The position numbers and the translations under genes are program-made. The notes beneath the pieces were generated by a model. It worked only from the letters and a program-made list of their open reading frames with translations, ran no database searches and was not told the origin of the DNA. From positions 1-5,810 of the forward strand of contig DILW01000070.1 in assembly GCA_002425245.1 (NCBI GenBank): a DNA stretch of 5,810 bases, written 5' to 3'. The DNA is from Betaproteobacteria bacterium UBA5582. GTDB lineage: Bacteria; Pseudomonadota; Gammaproteobacteria; Burkholderiales; Rhodocyclaceae. Positions 1 through 5,810 of this stretch are shown piece after piece (position 1 is the stretch's first letter; every line of letters begins with the position of its first letter).

Positions 1-270
1 ATCATCAGCGAACGCGCCGGCAGCCGGGCTTTTGCCGTCTGGTCGCGGATCATCCGCGCCTGCGGCAAGCGCGGCCAGTGGCGGCGTCGGCCGGCGCTGC
101 TGCTGTTTGCCGTCTATCTGGTGTTGATGATCCTGACCGTGGTCCCGCTCAGCCTGTTGCTGCAGCGCTTGCTGGCACCGCTGCTGGCGTCGAAGCTGCA
201 ACGCTTGAAGCAGGAACTTGAACAACCCTCGGGATCGGCGGGTTTCCGCCTTGGTCAAGATGTCCGCTGA
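1..270 (+). CDS. darA: Probable dialkylresorcinol condensing enzyme/aromatase DarA, C-terminal 89 residues (5' truncated)
   Basis: The reading frame is open from the first base and stops at TGA 268-270, so only the C-terminal 89 residues are present. About residues 31-62 of the fragment are strongly hydrophobic (PALLLFAVYLVLMILTVVPL and on). They are flanked by an Arg/Lys-rich stretch before (KRGQWRRR) and a basic amphipathic tail after (SKLQRLKQELEQ), which suggests a C-terminal membrane anchor or a peripheral hairpin. No catalytic motif lies in this part. The DarA call rests mainly on position: the gene is immediately upstream of, and overlaps by 11 nt, a clear darB-type ketosynthase, the usual darA-darB order. 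My recollection is that proteobacterial DarA-like proteins have a flavodoxin-like N-terminal domain and can carry such a hydrophobic tail. In the known pathway DarA converts the cyclohexanedione made by DarB into the resorcinol. Alternative: another membrane-associated lipid enzyme such as an acyltransferase. The existence of the CDS is near certain; the product name is moderate. Confidence 0.58.
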   Translation: MISERAGSRAFAVWSRIIRACGKRGQWRRRPALLLFAVYLVLMILTVVPLSLLLQRLLAPLLASKLQRLKQELEQPSGSAGFRLGQDVR

Positions 271-1420
271 CCCCGTCTATATCGTCGCCAGCGCGGTATT
301 CCTGCCGAACGCCCCGGTCGCCAACGAGGACATGGAACAGGTTCTCGGCCAGACCGGGCCGCGTCCGTCGCGGGCGCGGCCGCTGGTCCTGCGCAGCAAC
401 GGCATCCGCCAGCGTTACTACGCGATCGACCCGGCCACCGGGCGGGCGACGCACAGCAACGCGCAGATGACCGCGACCGCGGTGCGCGGCCTGGTTGATC
501 AGGGGCTGCTGCTCGACGACATCGATTGCCTGGCCAGTGGCACCGCTTCGCCCGACCAGCTGATGCCGGGCCACGGGGTGATGGTTCACGGCGAACTGGG
601 CAACCGTTCCTGCGAGGTGATCACGACCGCCGGCATTTGCGCTGCCGGGGTCACCGCGCTCAAGTACGCCTGGTTGAGCGTGCTGGCCGGACAGGCGGAA
701 TGTGCGGTGGCGACCGGTTCGGAACGCGCTTCGGCGATGCTGCACGCGGGCAATTTTGCCGCCGAGTCGGCCTTCCGCATCGGCGAGCTGGAGGCTCGGC
801 CGGAAATCGCTTTCGAGAAGGATTTCCTGCGCTGGATGTTGTCCGACGGCGCCGGCGCCTTCTGGCTCGGCAAGCAACCGGGCGGGCGCGGGCCGGCGCT
901 GCGCATCGACTGGATCGACATCGTTTCGCGCGCCGACCAGATCGAGGTCTGCATGTATGCCGGCGGCGAGAAGCAGGCCGATGGCAGCTTGCGCAGCTGG
1001 CAGGACATGGCCGCCGAGGACTGGCTCAGGCAGTCGGTTTTCGCCACCCGCCAGGACGTGCGCCTGCTCAACGCCGAGGTCGTCCGCCAGACGCTGGCCT
1101 GGCCGCTGCAGCAGATCATGCGTCGGCGGGGGTTGCGGGCAGCGGACATCGACTGGTTCCTGCCGCACATGTCCTCCGAGTACTTCCGCCAGCCGATGGC
1201 GACCTGCATGGAAGAACAGGGCTTTGCCATCGCCCCGGAACGCTGGTTCACCAACTTGCACACCTGCGGCAATACCGGTTCGGCGTCGATCTACATCATG
1301 ATCGACGAACTGTTGCACAGCGATCGCCTGCGCGCCGGCCAGCGGTTGCTCTGCTTCATTCCGGAAAGCGGTCGTTTCACCGGCGCTTTCATGCATCTGA
1401 CGGTGGTCGACCATGCGTGA
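260..1420 (+). CDS. darB: DarB-like beta-ketoacyl-ACP synthase III (cyclohexanedione/dialkylresorcinol-forming ketosynthase)
   Basis: This 386-residue thiolase-fold ketosynthase belongs to the KAS III group. The putative active-site triad is visible: Cys127 in AGICAAG, His303 in LPHMSS and Asn338 in CGNTGSASI. Substrate-domain hallmarks also fit: the N-terminus YIVASAVFLPNAPVAN, then RPSRARPLVLRSNGIRQRYY, which I recognise as typical of DarB rather than housekeeping FabH. It is longer than FabH (about 320 residues), also as expected for DarB. Known DarB enzymes join a beta-ketoacyl thioester and an alpha,beta-unsaturated acyl thioester by Claisen and Michael-type steps, giving 2,5-dialkylcyclohexane-1,3-diones that DarA aromatises. 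The enzyme should be cytoplasmic. I chose ATG 260 because the conserved N-terminus begins right after it and the overlap with the upstream stop is only 11 nt. In-frame TTG codons at 218 and 251 would add an Arg-rich segment with no family look. No strong Shine-Dalgarno precedes ATG 260, so translational coupling to the upstream gene is likely. Confidence 0.9.
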   Translation: MSADPVYIVASAVFLPNAPVANEDMEQVLGQTGPRPSRARPLVLRSNGIRQRYYAIDPATGRATHSNAQMTATAVRGLVDQGLLLDDIDCLASGTASPDQLMPGHGVMVHGELGNRSCEVITTAGICAAGVTALKYAWLSVLAGQAECAVATGSERASAMLHAGNFAAESAFRIGELEARPEIAFEKDFLRWMLSDGAGAFWLGKQPGGRGPALRIDWIDIVSRADQIEVCMYAGGEKQADGSLRSWQDMAAEDWLRQSVFATRQDVRLLNAEVVRQTLAWPLQQIMRRRGLRAADIDWFLPHMSSEYFRQPMATCMEEQGFAIAPERWFTNLHTCGNTGSASIYIMIDELLHSDRLRAGQRLLCFIPESGRFTGAFMHLTVVDHA

Positions 1421-1808
1421 CGACGAAGTGCCGCAGGAAGGCAACGCCACCCTGGGCGGGCAGCGCAAGGCGGTGTACGCGCGGGCGGCCGACGGTCGCC
1501 TGCACCTGGTCAGCTCGGCCGGCTGGGAGGTCGAGGAAATCGTCACCCGGCAGGCGGTCGACGAGTTCCACAAGCTGGCCGAAGCCGCCCGGCAACGGGT
1601 TCTGGCTGGCACCAGCGTGGCGCTGGAGTACCACATGTACCGGGCGCGCATGGACATTCCGCTGCTCGCGCAGGCGACCGGAATCTGGCAATGGCGGGTC
1701 CGCCGTCATCTGCGACCGGCGGTGTTCGCCCGCCTCACGGCCAGGCTGCGCGCGCGCTACGCCACTGCCCTGGGAATCACCCCGGCCCAACTGGAGCAAC
1801 TCCCGTGA
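1413..1808 (+). CDS. Small protein with a helix-turn-helix-like C-terminal region, function unknown
   Basis: A 131-residue protein begins at ATG 1413, overlapping the ketosynthase stop by 8 nt (ATGCGTGA), with a weak GGTGG (1402-1406) upstream. It has no signal peptide or membrane segment. Residues about 1-65 are polar and helical in part (VDEFHKLAEAARQRVLAG). Residues about 75-131 resemble an XRE-type helix-turn-helix: YRARMDIPLLAQATGIWQWR, then VRRHLRPAVFARL, and an ALGITPAQLEQLP ending. The pattern of D..LLAQATGI followed by basic residues fits helix 2, the turn and a recognition helix. This is motif reading, not a confirmed domain. I do not recognise a named family. It could be a pathway-specific regulator carried inside the operon, or a small protein whose HTH-like fold binds an enzyme partner rather than DNA. 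The coding call is strong because the gene is locked by overlaps on both sides. Confidence 0.85.
   Translation: MRDDEVPQEGNATLGGQRKAVYARAADGRLHLVSSAGWEVEEIVTRQAVDEFHKLAEAARQRVLAGTSVALEYHMYRARMDIPLLAQATGIWQWRVRRHLRPAVFARLTARLRARYATALGITPAQLEQLP
1793..1796 (+). promoter_or_regulatory. Ribosome binding site (GGAG) supporting the GTG start at 1805
   Basis: GGAG lies 8 nt before the GTG at 1805, inside the 3' end of the preceding small gene. Spacing and sequence fit a Shine-Dalgarno site. It favours the GTG start over the in-frame ATG at 1691, which would cause a 118-nt overlap. Confidence 0.6.
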
Positions 1809-2803
1809 GCCCCGAATTCGTCCACCGTCAGGCCTCGCATTGCGAAAGCGGGGCGATTTCCGGCCTGCTCGCCCATCACGGGCTGCCTTTGTCCGAAGCG
1901 ATGGTGTTCGGGCTGTCGTCGGCGCTTTCCTTCGCCTACCTGCCGATCGTCAAGATCAACGGTCTGCCCCTGGTGGCCTACCGGATGCCGCCAAAATTCA
2001 TCATCAAGGGCCTGCAGAAACCGCTGCGCCTGAAGATGCGCTTTGAAACCTTCCGCGACCCGGCCAGCGGTGAGCGCCGGCTCAACGAGTTGCTGGCCGC
2101 CGGTGAAGTCGTCGGCATGCAGACTTCGGTCTTCTGGCTGCCCTACATTCCGGAGGACCTGCGCTTTCACTTCAACGCCCACAACGTGCTGGCCTGCGGC
2201 CGCGATCCGGCCAGCGGCGACTACCGCCTGTCCGATCCGGTGGTCGAATCGCTGGTCAGTTGTCCGGCCCCCGACCTGTTGCGGGCGCGTTTCGCCAAGG
2301 GCGTGCTGGCGCCGAAAGGCCTGCTCTACTACCCGGTAAGCAAGCCGCAAGCGCCGGATTGGGCCAAGGTCCTGCCGGCAGCGATGCGCAAGACGACGCG
2401 GATCATGCTCGATTCGCCGCTGCCGATCGTCGGCATCGGTGGCATGCGCTGGCTGGCGAAGGCTTTCGACCGCCTCGACGGCGAGCGCGAAGCGGCGCAT
2501 GCCCGGATGTTCATCGGCCAGGTGGTGCGCATGCAGGAGGAAATCGGTACCGGTGGCGCCGGTTTCCGTTTCATTTACGCCGCCTTCCTGCAGGAGGTGG
2601 CCGACCGGCTGGCCCGGCCGGCGTTCGGCGAGCTGGCCGAACAACTGATCGACATCGGCGACGAGTGGCGCGAGTTCGCGCTGGCCACCGCGCGCATGAT
2701 CCGCGGCCGCGACCCGCTCGTCCCGGCCCGGTTGGGCGAGCGCCTGCGTACGCTGGCCGGGCGCGAGGCGGCGTTCTTCCGGGATTTGCGGCGCGCGCTC
2801 TGA
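1805..2803 (+). CDS. BtrH N-terminal domain protein (putative cysteine acyltransferase, with DUF4872-like C-terminal part)
   Basis: A 332-residue protein starts at GTG 1805, in a 4-nt GTGA overlap with the preceding stop. The N-terminus FVHRQASHCESGAISGLLAH matches the BtrH-type opening, where a Cys in an HCxxG context is the presumed nucleophile (Cys13). Next comes LPLSEAMVFGLSSALSFAYL, equivalent to the family's stretch of the type GLPLSE..vfGLs..l.F.Y. His126 in FHFNAHNVLACG and Asp144 in RLSDP are good candidates to complete a papain-like Cys-His-Asp triad. The C-terminal half (about 185-332) is helical, has no obvious catalytic motif, and looks like the DUF4872-type partner domain. BtrH of butirosin synthesis transfers an acyl group from an ACP to an amino sugar. 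Here, beside an ACP and a resorcinol synthase, I infer ACP-dependent acyl transfer onto a pathway product. Substrate and acceptor are unknown. There is no signal peptide or convincing membrane segment, so the protein is probably cytoplasmic. Confidence 0.85.
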   Translation: MSPEFVHRQASHCESGAISGLLAHHGLPLSEAMVFGLSSALSFAYLPIVKINGLPLVAYRMPPKFIIKGLQKPLRLKMRFETFRDPASGERRLNELLAAGEVVGMQTSVFWLPYIPEDLRFHFNAHNVLACGRDPASGDYRLSDPVVESLVSCPAPDLLRARFAKGVLAPKGLLYYPVSKPQAPDWAKVLPAAMRKTTRIMLDSPLPIVGIGGMRWLAKAFDRLDGEREAAHARMFIGQVVRMQEEIGTGGAGFRFIYAAFLQEVADRLARPAFGELAEQLIDIGDEWREFALATARMIRGRDPLVPARLGERLRTLAGREAAFFRDLRRAL

Positions 2804-3711
2804 TGCTCACCGTCGATGCCCTTTCGCACACCTATCCGGGGAGCAGCGCCCCGGCCCTGAATGAACTGTCGCTGAGCATTCCCGATGGCGAGGTGTACGG
2901 CCTGCTCGGTCCCAACGGCGCCGGCAAGACCACCCTGATCTCGGCGATTGCCGGCGTGTTGAGCCCCGAACGCGGCGAGATTCGCCTTGATGGCCAGCCG
3001 CTGGCCGAGGTCCGCCGCCGCGACCGGCGGGCGATTGCCCTGGTGCCGCAGGATCATGCCTTCTACCCGATGCTGACGGTGCGCGAAAACCTGCGCTTCT
3101 TCGCCGGCATCCTCGACCTCGACGGTGCCGGGCAGGCAGCGCGGATCGACGAGTGCCTGGCCTTTGCCTGCCTGGTGCAGGTGGCCGACCAGCGTGCCGA
3201 GCACTTGTCCGGCGGCCTGCGCCGCCGGCTGAACCTGGCTATCGGCCTGCTCGGCCGGCCGCGCCTGCTGTTGCTCGACGAGCCGACGGTTGGCGTCGAC
3301 CCGCAATCGCGGCATTTCCTGCTCGAATCGATTGCCGCCCTGCCCGCCGCCGGGACCAGCGTCGTCTATACCAGCCATTACATGGAGGAAGTGCAGGCGA
3401 TCTGCCGGCAACTGGCTATCCTCGACCAGGGCCGGGTGTTGCTCGCCGGTTCGCTCGACAGTCTGCTGCGCAATCAGGAAACGGTGCTCGAAGTTGCCGG
3501 TGGCGCGTTGCCGCCGCTGCTGTGCGAGCGCCATGGCCTGCAGCCCGGCGAGGACAACAGCTATCGCCTGTCGCAAGCGGGGACGGCAAGCCTGGCCGCC
3601 CTGCTCGCCGACCTGGCGGCCGCCGGCATTGCGCTGGAAGGTCTGCAACATGGACAGCGGAACCTGGAGCAGGTGTTCATCAGCCTGACCCGGCGTTCCC
3701 TGCGCGACTGA
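2803..3711 (+). CDS. ABC-2 type exporter, ATP-binding subunit
   Basis: A 302-residue ATPase starts at ATG 2803, sharing one base with the preceding stop (TGATG). All nucleotide-binding elements are present in order: Walker A GPNGAGKTT (36-44), Q-loop Gln83 in LVPQD, signature LSGGLRRRLN (135-144), Walker B RLLLLDEP (154-161), D-loop GVDP, and switch His192 in TSHYMEE. The order and the SHYMEE motif are typical of the CcmA/DrrA/NatA-like group that pairs with ABC-2 permeases and exports lipids, drugs or polyketides. The C-terminal 80 or so residues form the usual accessory region, ending in NLEQVFISLT, a hallmark of the DrrA-like group. It energises the permease encoded just downstream, on the cytoplasmic face of the inner membrane. 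The cargo cannot be read from the sequence. Context points to the lipid or resorcinol product of this operon. Confidence 0.96.
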   Translation: MLTVDALSHTYPGSSAPALNELSLSIPDGEVYGLLGPNGAGKTTLISAIAGVLSPERGEIRLDGQPLAEVRRRDRRAIALVPQDHAFYPMLTVRENLRFFAGILDLDGAGQAARIDECLAFACLVQVADQRAEHLSGGLRRRLNLAIGLLGRPRLLLLDEPTVGVDPQSRHFLLESIAALPAAGTSVVYTSHYMEEVQAICRQLAILDQGRVLLAGSLDSLLRNQETVLEVAGGALPPLLCERHGLQPGEDNSYRLSQAGTASLAALLADLAAAGIALEGLQHGQRNLEQVFISLTRRSLRD

Positions 3712-3714
3712 CCG

Positions 3715-4929
3715 ATGCGCCAACTGATCGCCCTGTGGCGCAAGGAAACCCTGGCCCTGTGGCGCGACCATCACGGCCTGGCGGCCTTGTTCCTGATGCC
3801 GGTGATCTTCATCCTGGTGATGACCATGGCCCTGCACGATGCCTTCATGCCCGGTGCCAGCATCGACGTCGACTACGGCATCGTCGATCTCGACGGCAGC
3901 GTCCATGCGCAGCGGCTGGCGGCACAACTCGACGGCAACAGCAGTTTCCGCCGGCAGTCGGCCGGCGACGACCTGGCCGCCGGCCGCGAGGCCATCCGCG
4001 ACGGCCGGCTGGCGCTGGTGCTGGTGGTTCCTGCCGGTTTCGGCGAGCGTTTGCTGCTGCCCTCGGGGAGCGACGGCAAGCCGACCGCAGCCCTGACCGT
4101 GATGCTCGACCCGGCCCTCAACCCGGCCTTGCGTCTGGCTTTTCAAAGCCAGATCGCGGCCGCGCTCGGCCGTCTGCGCGCCGACGAGCTGACCCAGCGC
4201 GCCGCCGCCCAGTTCGGGCTCAGTTTTGCCCCCGGGCTGCAGGCGCGCGACTGGCCGGAGGAAATCGTCAGCATAGCCGTGCAGAACACGCGCGACGTGC
4301 GGCCGCCCTCGTCGGTGCAGCAGAACGTGCCGGCCTGGCTGGTATTCGCCATGTTCTTCGTGGTCATTCCGGTCGCCTCCATCTTCATCGTCGAGCGCCA
4401 GGGCGGGACCTTGCAGCGGCTGAGCAGCATGGGTCTGTCACCGGCCTACCTGCTGGCCGGCAAGCTGTTGCCCTTCTTCGTCGTCAATCAGCTACAGGCG
4501 CTGGTCATGGTCCTGGTCGGTATGAAAGTGGTCCCGCTGCTCGGCGGCGAAGCCCTGATCATGCCTGCCGGCCGGGGTTTGTTCTGGTGGTGGGTGGTCG
4601 CCGCCGCAGTCAGTCTGGGCGCTGTGGCCTGGGCCCTGCTGGTCGCCAGCCTGGCGCGAACCATCCAGCAGGCAACCATTGTCGGTGGCATCGGCAACAT
4701 CCTGATGGGCGCGCTCGGCGGCGTCATGGTGCCGCGCTTCATGATGCCGGCGACCATGCAGCAACTGGCCGAATGGTCGCCGATGGCCTGGGGGCTGGAG
4801 AGCTTTCACCAGATCATGCTGCGTCAGGGTGGCCTGTCCGAGATTTTGCCCGGCCTGGCAAAATTGCTGACCTTTGCCCTGCTCGCCCTGGCGCTGGCGG
4901 TCTGGTTCAATCATCGGAAAACACAATGA
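3715..4929 (+). CDS. ABC-2 type exporter, permease subunit
   Basis: A 404-residue inner-membrane protein starts at ATG 3715, only 3 nt after the ATPase stop. Its topology is that of the YhiH/YbhR-like ABC-2 permeases. A short basic cytoplasmic N-terminus (MRQLIALWRKETLALWRDH) leads into TM1 (about 21-40). A large, mostly polar extracytoplasmic domain (about 41-203) follows, and then five more hydrophobic segments at about 206-226, 245-270, 288-314, 320-340 and 380-397. The IVERQGGTLQRLSSMGLSPA segment after TM2 matches the conserved cytoplasmic E-R..GT...L...p.s coupling region of this family. Together with the adjacent ATPase it should form a half-transporter dimer. Position between the acyltransferase-like gene and the ACP gene suggests it exports the pathway product; this is inference. 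No strong Shine-Dalgarno is visible, so coupled translation from the ATPase gene is likely. Confidence 0.95.
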   Translation: MRQLIALWRKETLALWRDHHGLAALFLMPVIFILVMTMALHDAFMPGASIDVDYGIVDLDGSVHAQRLAAQLDGNSSFRRQSAGDDLAAGREAIRDGRLALVLVVPAGFGERLLLPSGSDGKPTAALTVMLDPALNPALRLAFQSQIAAALGRLRADELTQRAAAQFGLSFAPGLQARDWPEEIVSIAVQNTRDVRPPSSVQQNVPAWLVFAMFFVVIPVASIFIVERQGGTLQRLSSMGLSPAYLLAGKLLPFFVVNQLQALVMVLVGMKVVPLLGGEALIMPAGRGLFWWWVVAAAVSLGAVAWALLVASLARTIQQATIVGGIGNILMGALGGVMVPRFMMPATMQQLAEWSPMAWGLESFHQIMLRQGGLSEILPGLAKLLTFALLALALAVWFNHRKTQ

Positions 4930-5210
4930 CGAGTTCGCTCAAGCAGCAACTGAAACTGCTGATCATCGAATCCTGTGACCGGGATTGCCCGCCCGAGGCG
5001 ATCACCGACGACGAGCCCTTGTTCGGTCCGCAGGCGCCGCTGCAACTGGATTCGCTCGACGCCCTGCAGATTTCCATGGCCCTGAAGAAGCAGTACGGCA
5101 TCCGTCTGGGCGACAGCAAGGAAACCCGGCGCATCCTGAGCAGCGTCGCCACGCTGGCCGCCTATCTGGACGAGACCCTGGCCGCCCGCGACGCCTCCGC
5201 CGAGCGATGA
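4926..5210 (+). CDS. Acyl carrier protein (phosphopantetheine-binding), aryl-polyene/resorcinol cluster type
   Basis: A 94-residue carrier protein starts at ATG 4926, overlapping the permease stop as ATGA, with GGAAA at 4916-4920 as a plausible ribosome site. The attachment site is Ser43 in QLDSLDALQ, the expected D-S-L motif at the start of helix 2. It is followed by an ISMALKKQYGIRL segment and a C-terminal SVATLAAYLDE helix, as in type II ACPs. The PLFGPQAPLQLDSLDALQIS layout is like that of dedicated ACPs in aryl polyene and related clusters rather than housekeeping AcpP (about 78 residues, more acidic). It would carry the growing acyl chain for the adjacent ketosynthases and could donate it to the BtrH-like protein. 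It must be activated by a phosphopantetheinyl transferase, which is not in the window. The same frame is open for a long way upstream, but that part lies inside the permease gene and is not coding. Confidence 0.95.
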   Translation: MTSSLKQQLKLLIIESCDRDCPPEAITDDEPLFGPQAPLQLDSLDALQISMALKKQYGIRLGDSKETRRILSSVATLAAYLDETLAARDASAER

Positions 5211-5810
5211 GGCGAGCGGTTCATATCGCCGGCCAGGCGCTGGTCTGCGCGGCCGGCAGTGCGGCGGACGAGATCGCCGGACGTCTGCGGGCGGGCGAGG
5301 TGGGCCGGGGATCTCGCCAGGTCGGCCGGCAGGTGTTTCCCTACCGGGCCTTGCCCGGCCAGGAAGCCGAGTGGACGTCCCGGGCCGCCAAGGCCTTTGC
5401 CGTGCTGGCGGAACAACTCGGCCAGCTGGACAAGCGAATGCCGGTGTTCATTGCCTCCTCGTCGCTGCAGATCGGGCGCATCGAGCGCGCGGGCAATCCT
5501 GAACTACCGCGGGCGGTGGCCTCGTTCGCCCACGAAATCGTCCACTGGCTGGGCCTTGCCGGCCCCCCGGCCTGTTTCGCCAATGCCTGCATTTCCGGCT
5601 TCTCGGCGCTGGCCGCGGCGCACAGCCTGATTGCCGGCGGTGCCATCGACGAGGCTCTGGTGGTCGGCTGCGAACTGGTCAACGACAGCACCCTGGCCGG
5701 TTTCGCGGCGATGCAGTTGCTGTCGGCCGACGCCTGCCGGCCGCTGGACGCCGACCGCGACGGCCTGGTCCTCGGCGAGGCCGTCGCCGCCGTCCGCCTG
5801 TCGGCGTGCC
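5207..5810 (+). CDS. FabF-like beta-ketoacyl-ACP synthase, N-terminal 201 residues (3' truncated)
   Basis: The gene starts at ATG 5207 (ATGA overlap with the ACP stop) and is still open at the window end. The nucleophile is present: Cys128 in CFANACISGFSALAAA. Further on, CRPLDADRDGLVLGEA (177-192) matches the C-R-P-F-D-x-x-R-D-G-F-x-x-G-E signature of KAS I/II enzymes. The catalytic histidines would lie beyond the window. The N-terminal part is divergent and compact: the opening RAVHIAGQALVCAAG replaces the usual VVITG-G-ssp-G, and the Cys sits about 35 residues earlier than in FabF (Cys163). Because the Cys is kept, this is more likely an active condensing enzyme than a chain-length factor. 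It probably elongates chains on the adjacent ACP; a partner ketosynthase may lie downstream. Confidence 0.9.
   Translation, partial: MRRAVHIAGQALVCAAGSAADEIAGRLRAGEVGRGSRQVGRQVFPYRALPGQEAEWTSRAAKAFAVLAEQLGQLDKRMPVFIASSSLQIGRIERAGNPELPRAVASFAHEIVHWLGLAGPPACFANACISGFSALAAAHSLIAGGAIDEALVVGCELVNDSTLAGFAAMQLLSADACRPLDADRDGLVLGEAVAAVRLSAC

Noticed and set aside
218..259. TTG 218 as the start of the DarB-like protein
   Set aside because: It would add 14 residues of Arg-rich sequence (NNPRDRRVSALVK) encoded over the end of the upstream gene; ATG 260 directly precedes the conserved N-terminus.
149..1657. Long minus-strand open frame (about 500 codons) opposite the DarB-like gene
   Set aside because: It lies opposite two well-supported plus-strand genes, its translation is Arg/Gly/Ala/His-rich with no family motif, and such frames are common in GC-rich DNA with strong third-position bias.
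1691..1804. ATG 1691 as the start of the BtrH-like protein
   Set aside because: The added residues are an out-of-frame reading of the small HTH-like gene; GTG 1805 has a GGAG 8 nt upstream and places the HCESG motif at the usual distance from the N-terminus.
526..2046. Plus-strand open frame of about 506 codons in another frame across three genes
   Set aside because: It crosses the boundaries of three overlapping real genes and translates to low-complexity Arg/Ala/Gly-rich sequence, so it is a frame shadow.
2575..4146. Long minus-strand open frame (about 520 codons) opposite the ABC genes
   Set aside because: It is antisense to a complete ABC ATPase and part of the permease. Its product is rich in Gln, His, Gly and Arg and shows no recognisable domain.
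3153..4925. Upstream extension of the ACP frame into the ABC ATPase and permease genes
   Set aside because: The frame is open but the translation is Pro/Arg/Ala-rich and unlike any protein. The ACP homology begins at ATG 4926, which also has a ribosome site and an ATGA overlap.
1..5810. Promoter, terminator, riboswitch, tRNA, CRISPR array, IS element or direct repeats
   Set aside because: No intergenic space larger than 3 nt exists, and reading by eye showed no convincing hairpin-plus-T-run, repeat-spacer pattern or transposase remnant.

Overview
The window is GC-rich and densely coding, and every gene is on the plus strand. It looks like a chromosomal biosynthetic operon of a Gram-negative bacterium. 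The codon use and gene set suggest a betaproteobacterium, perhaps of the Rhodocyclales type. The taxonomic guess is inference; no rRNA or housekeeping marker is present. I identified the genes by reading motifs, without database searches.

Layout, left to right: (1) the 3' end of a gene whose product ends in a hydrophobic segment and a basic tail, probably the dialkylresorcinol condensing enzyme/aromatase DarA (1-270); (2) a KAS III-like ketosynthase of the DarB family with an intact Cys-His-Asn triad (260-1420); (3) a small protein with a helix-turn-helix-like C-terminus (1413-1808); (4) a BtrH-type acyltransferase-like protein with a putative Cys-His-Asp triad (1805-2803); (5) an ABC-2 exporter ATPase (2803-3711) and (6) its six-helix permease (3715-4929); (7) an acyl carrier protein (4926-5210); (8) the 5' part of a FabF-like ketosynthase that runs off the window (5207-5810). 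No intergenic stretch exceeds 3 nt. All junctions overlap except ATPase/permease, so this is one translationally coupled operon whose promoter and terminator both lie outside the window.

Working model: the ACP and the FabF-like ketosynthase (with reductase and dehydratase partners probably downstream) build acyl chains. DarB joins a beta-ketoacyl and an unsaturated acyl thioester into a 2,5-dialkylcyclohexane-1,3-dione, which DarA aromatises to a dialkylresorcinol. The BtrH-like protein may move an ACP-bound acyl group onto an acceptor, possibly the resorcinol itself. That would give a flexirubin-like or otherwise acylated resorcinol lipid, and the ABC-2 exporter could move it out of the cytoplasm. 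The DarA/DarB chemistry is established for the family. The acyl-transfer and export steps are inference from gene context.
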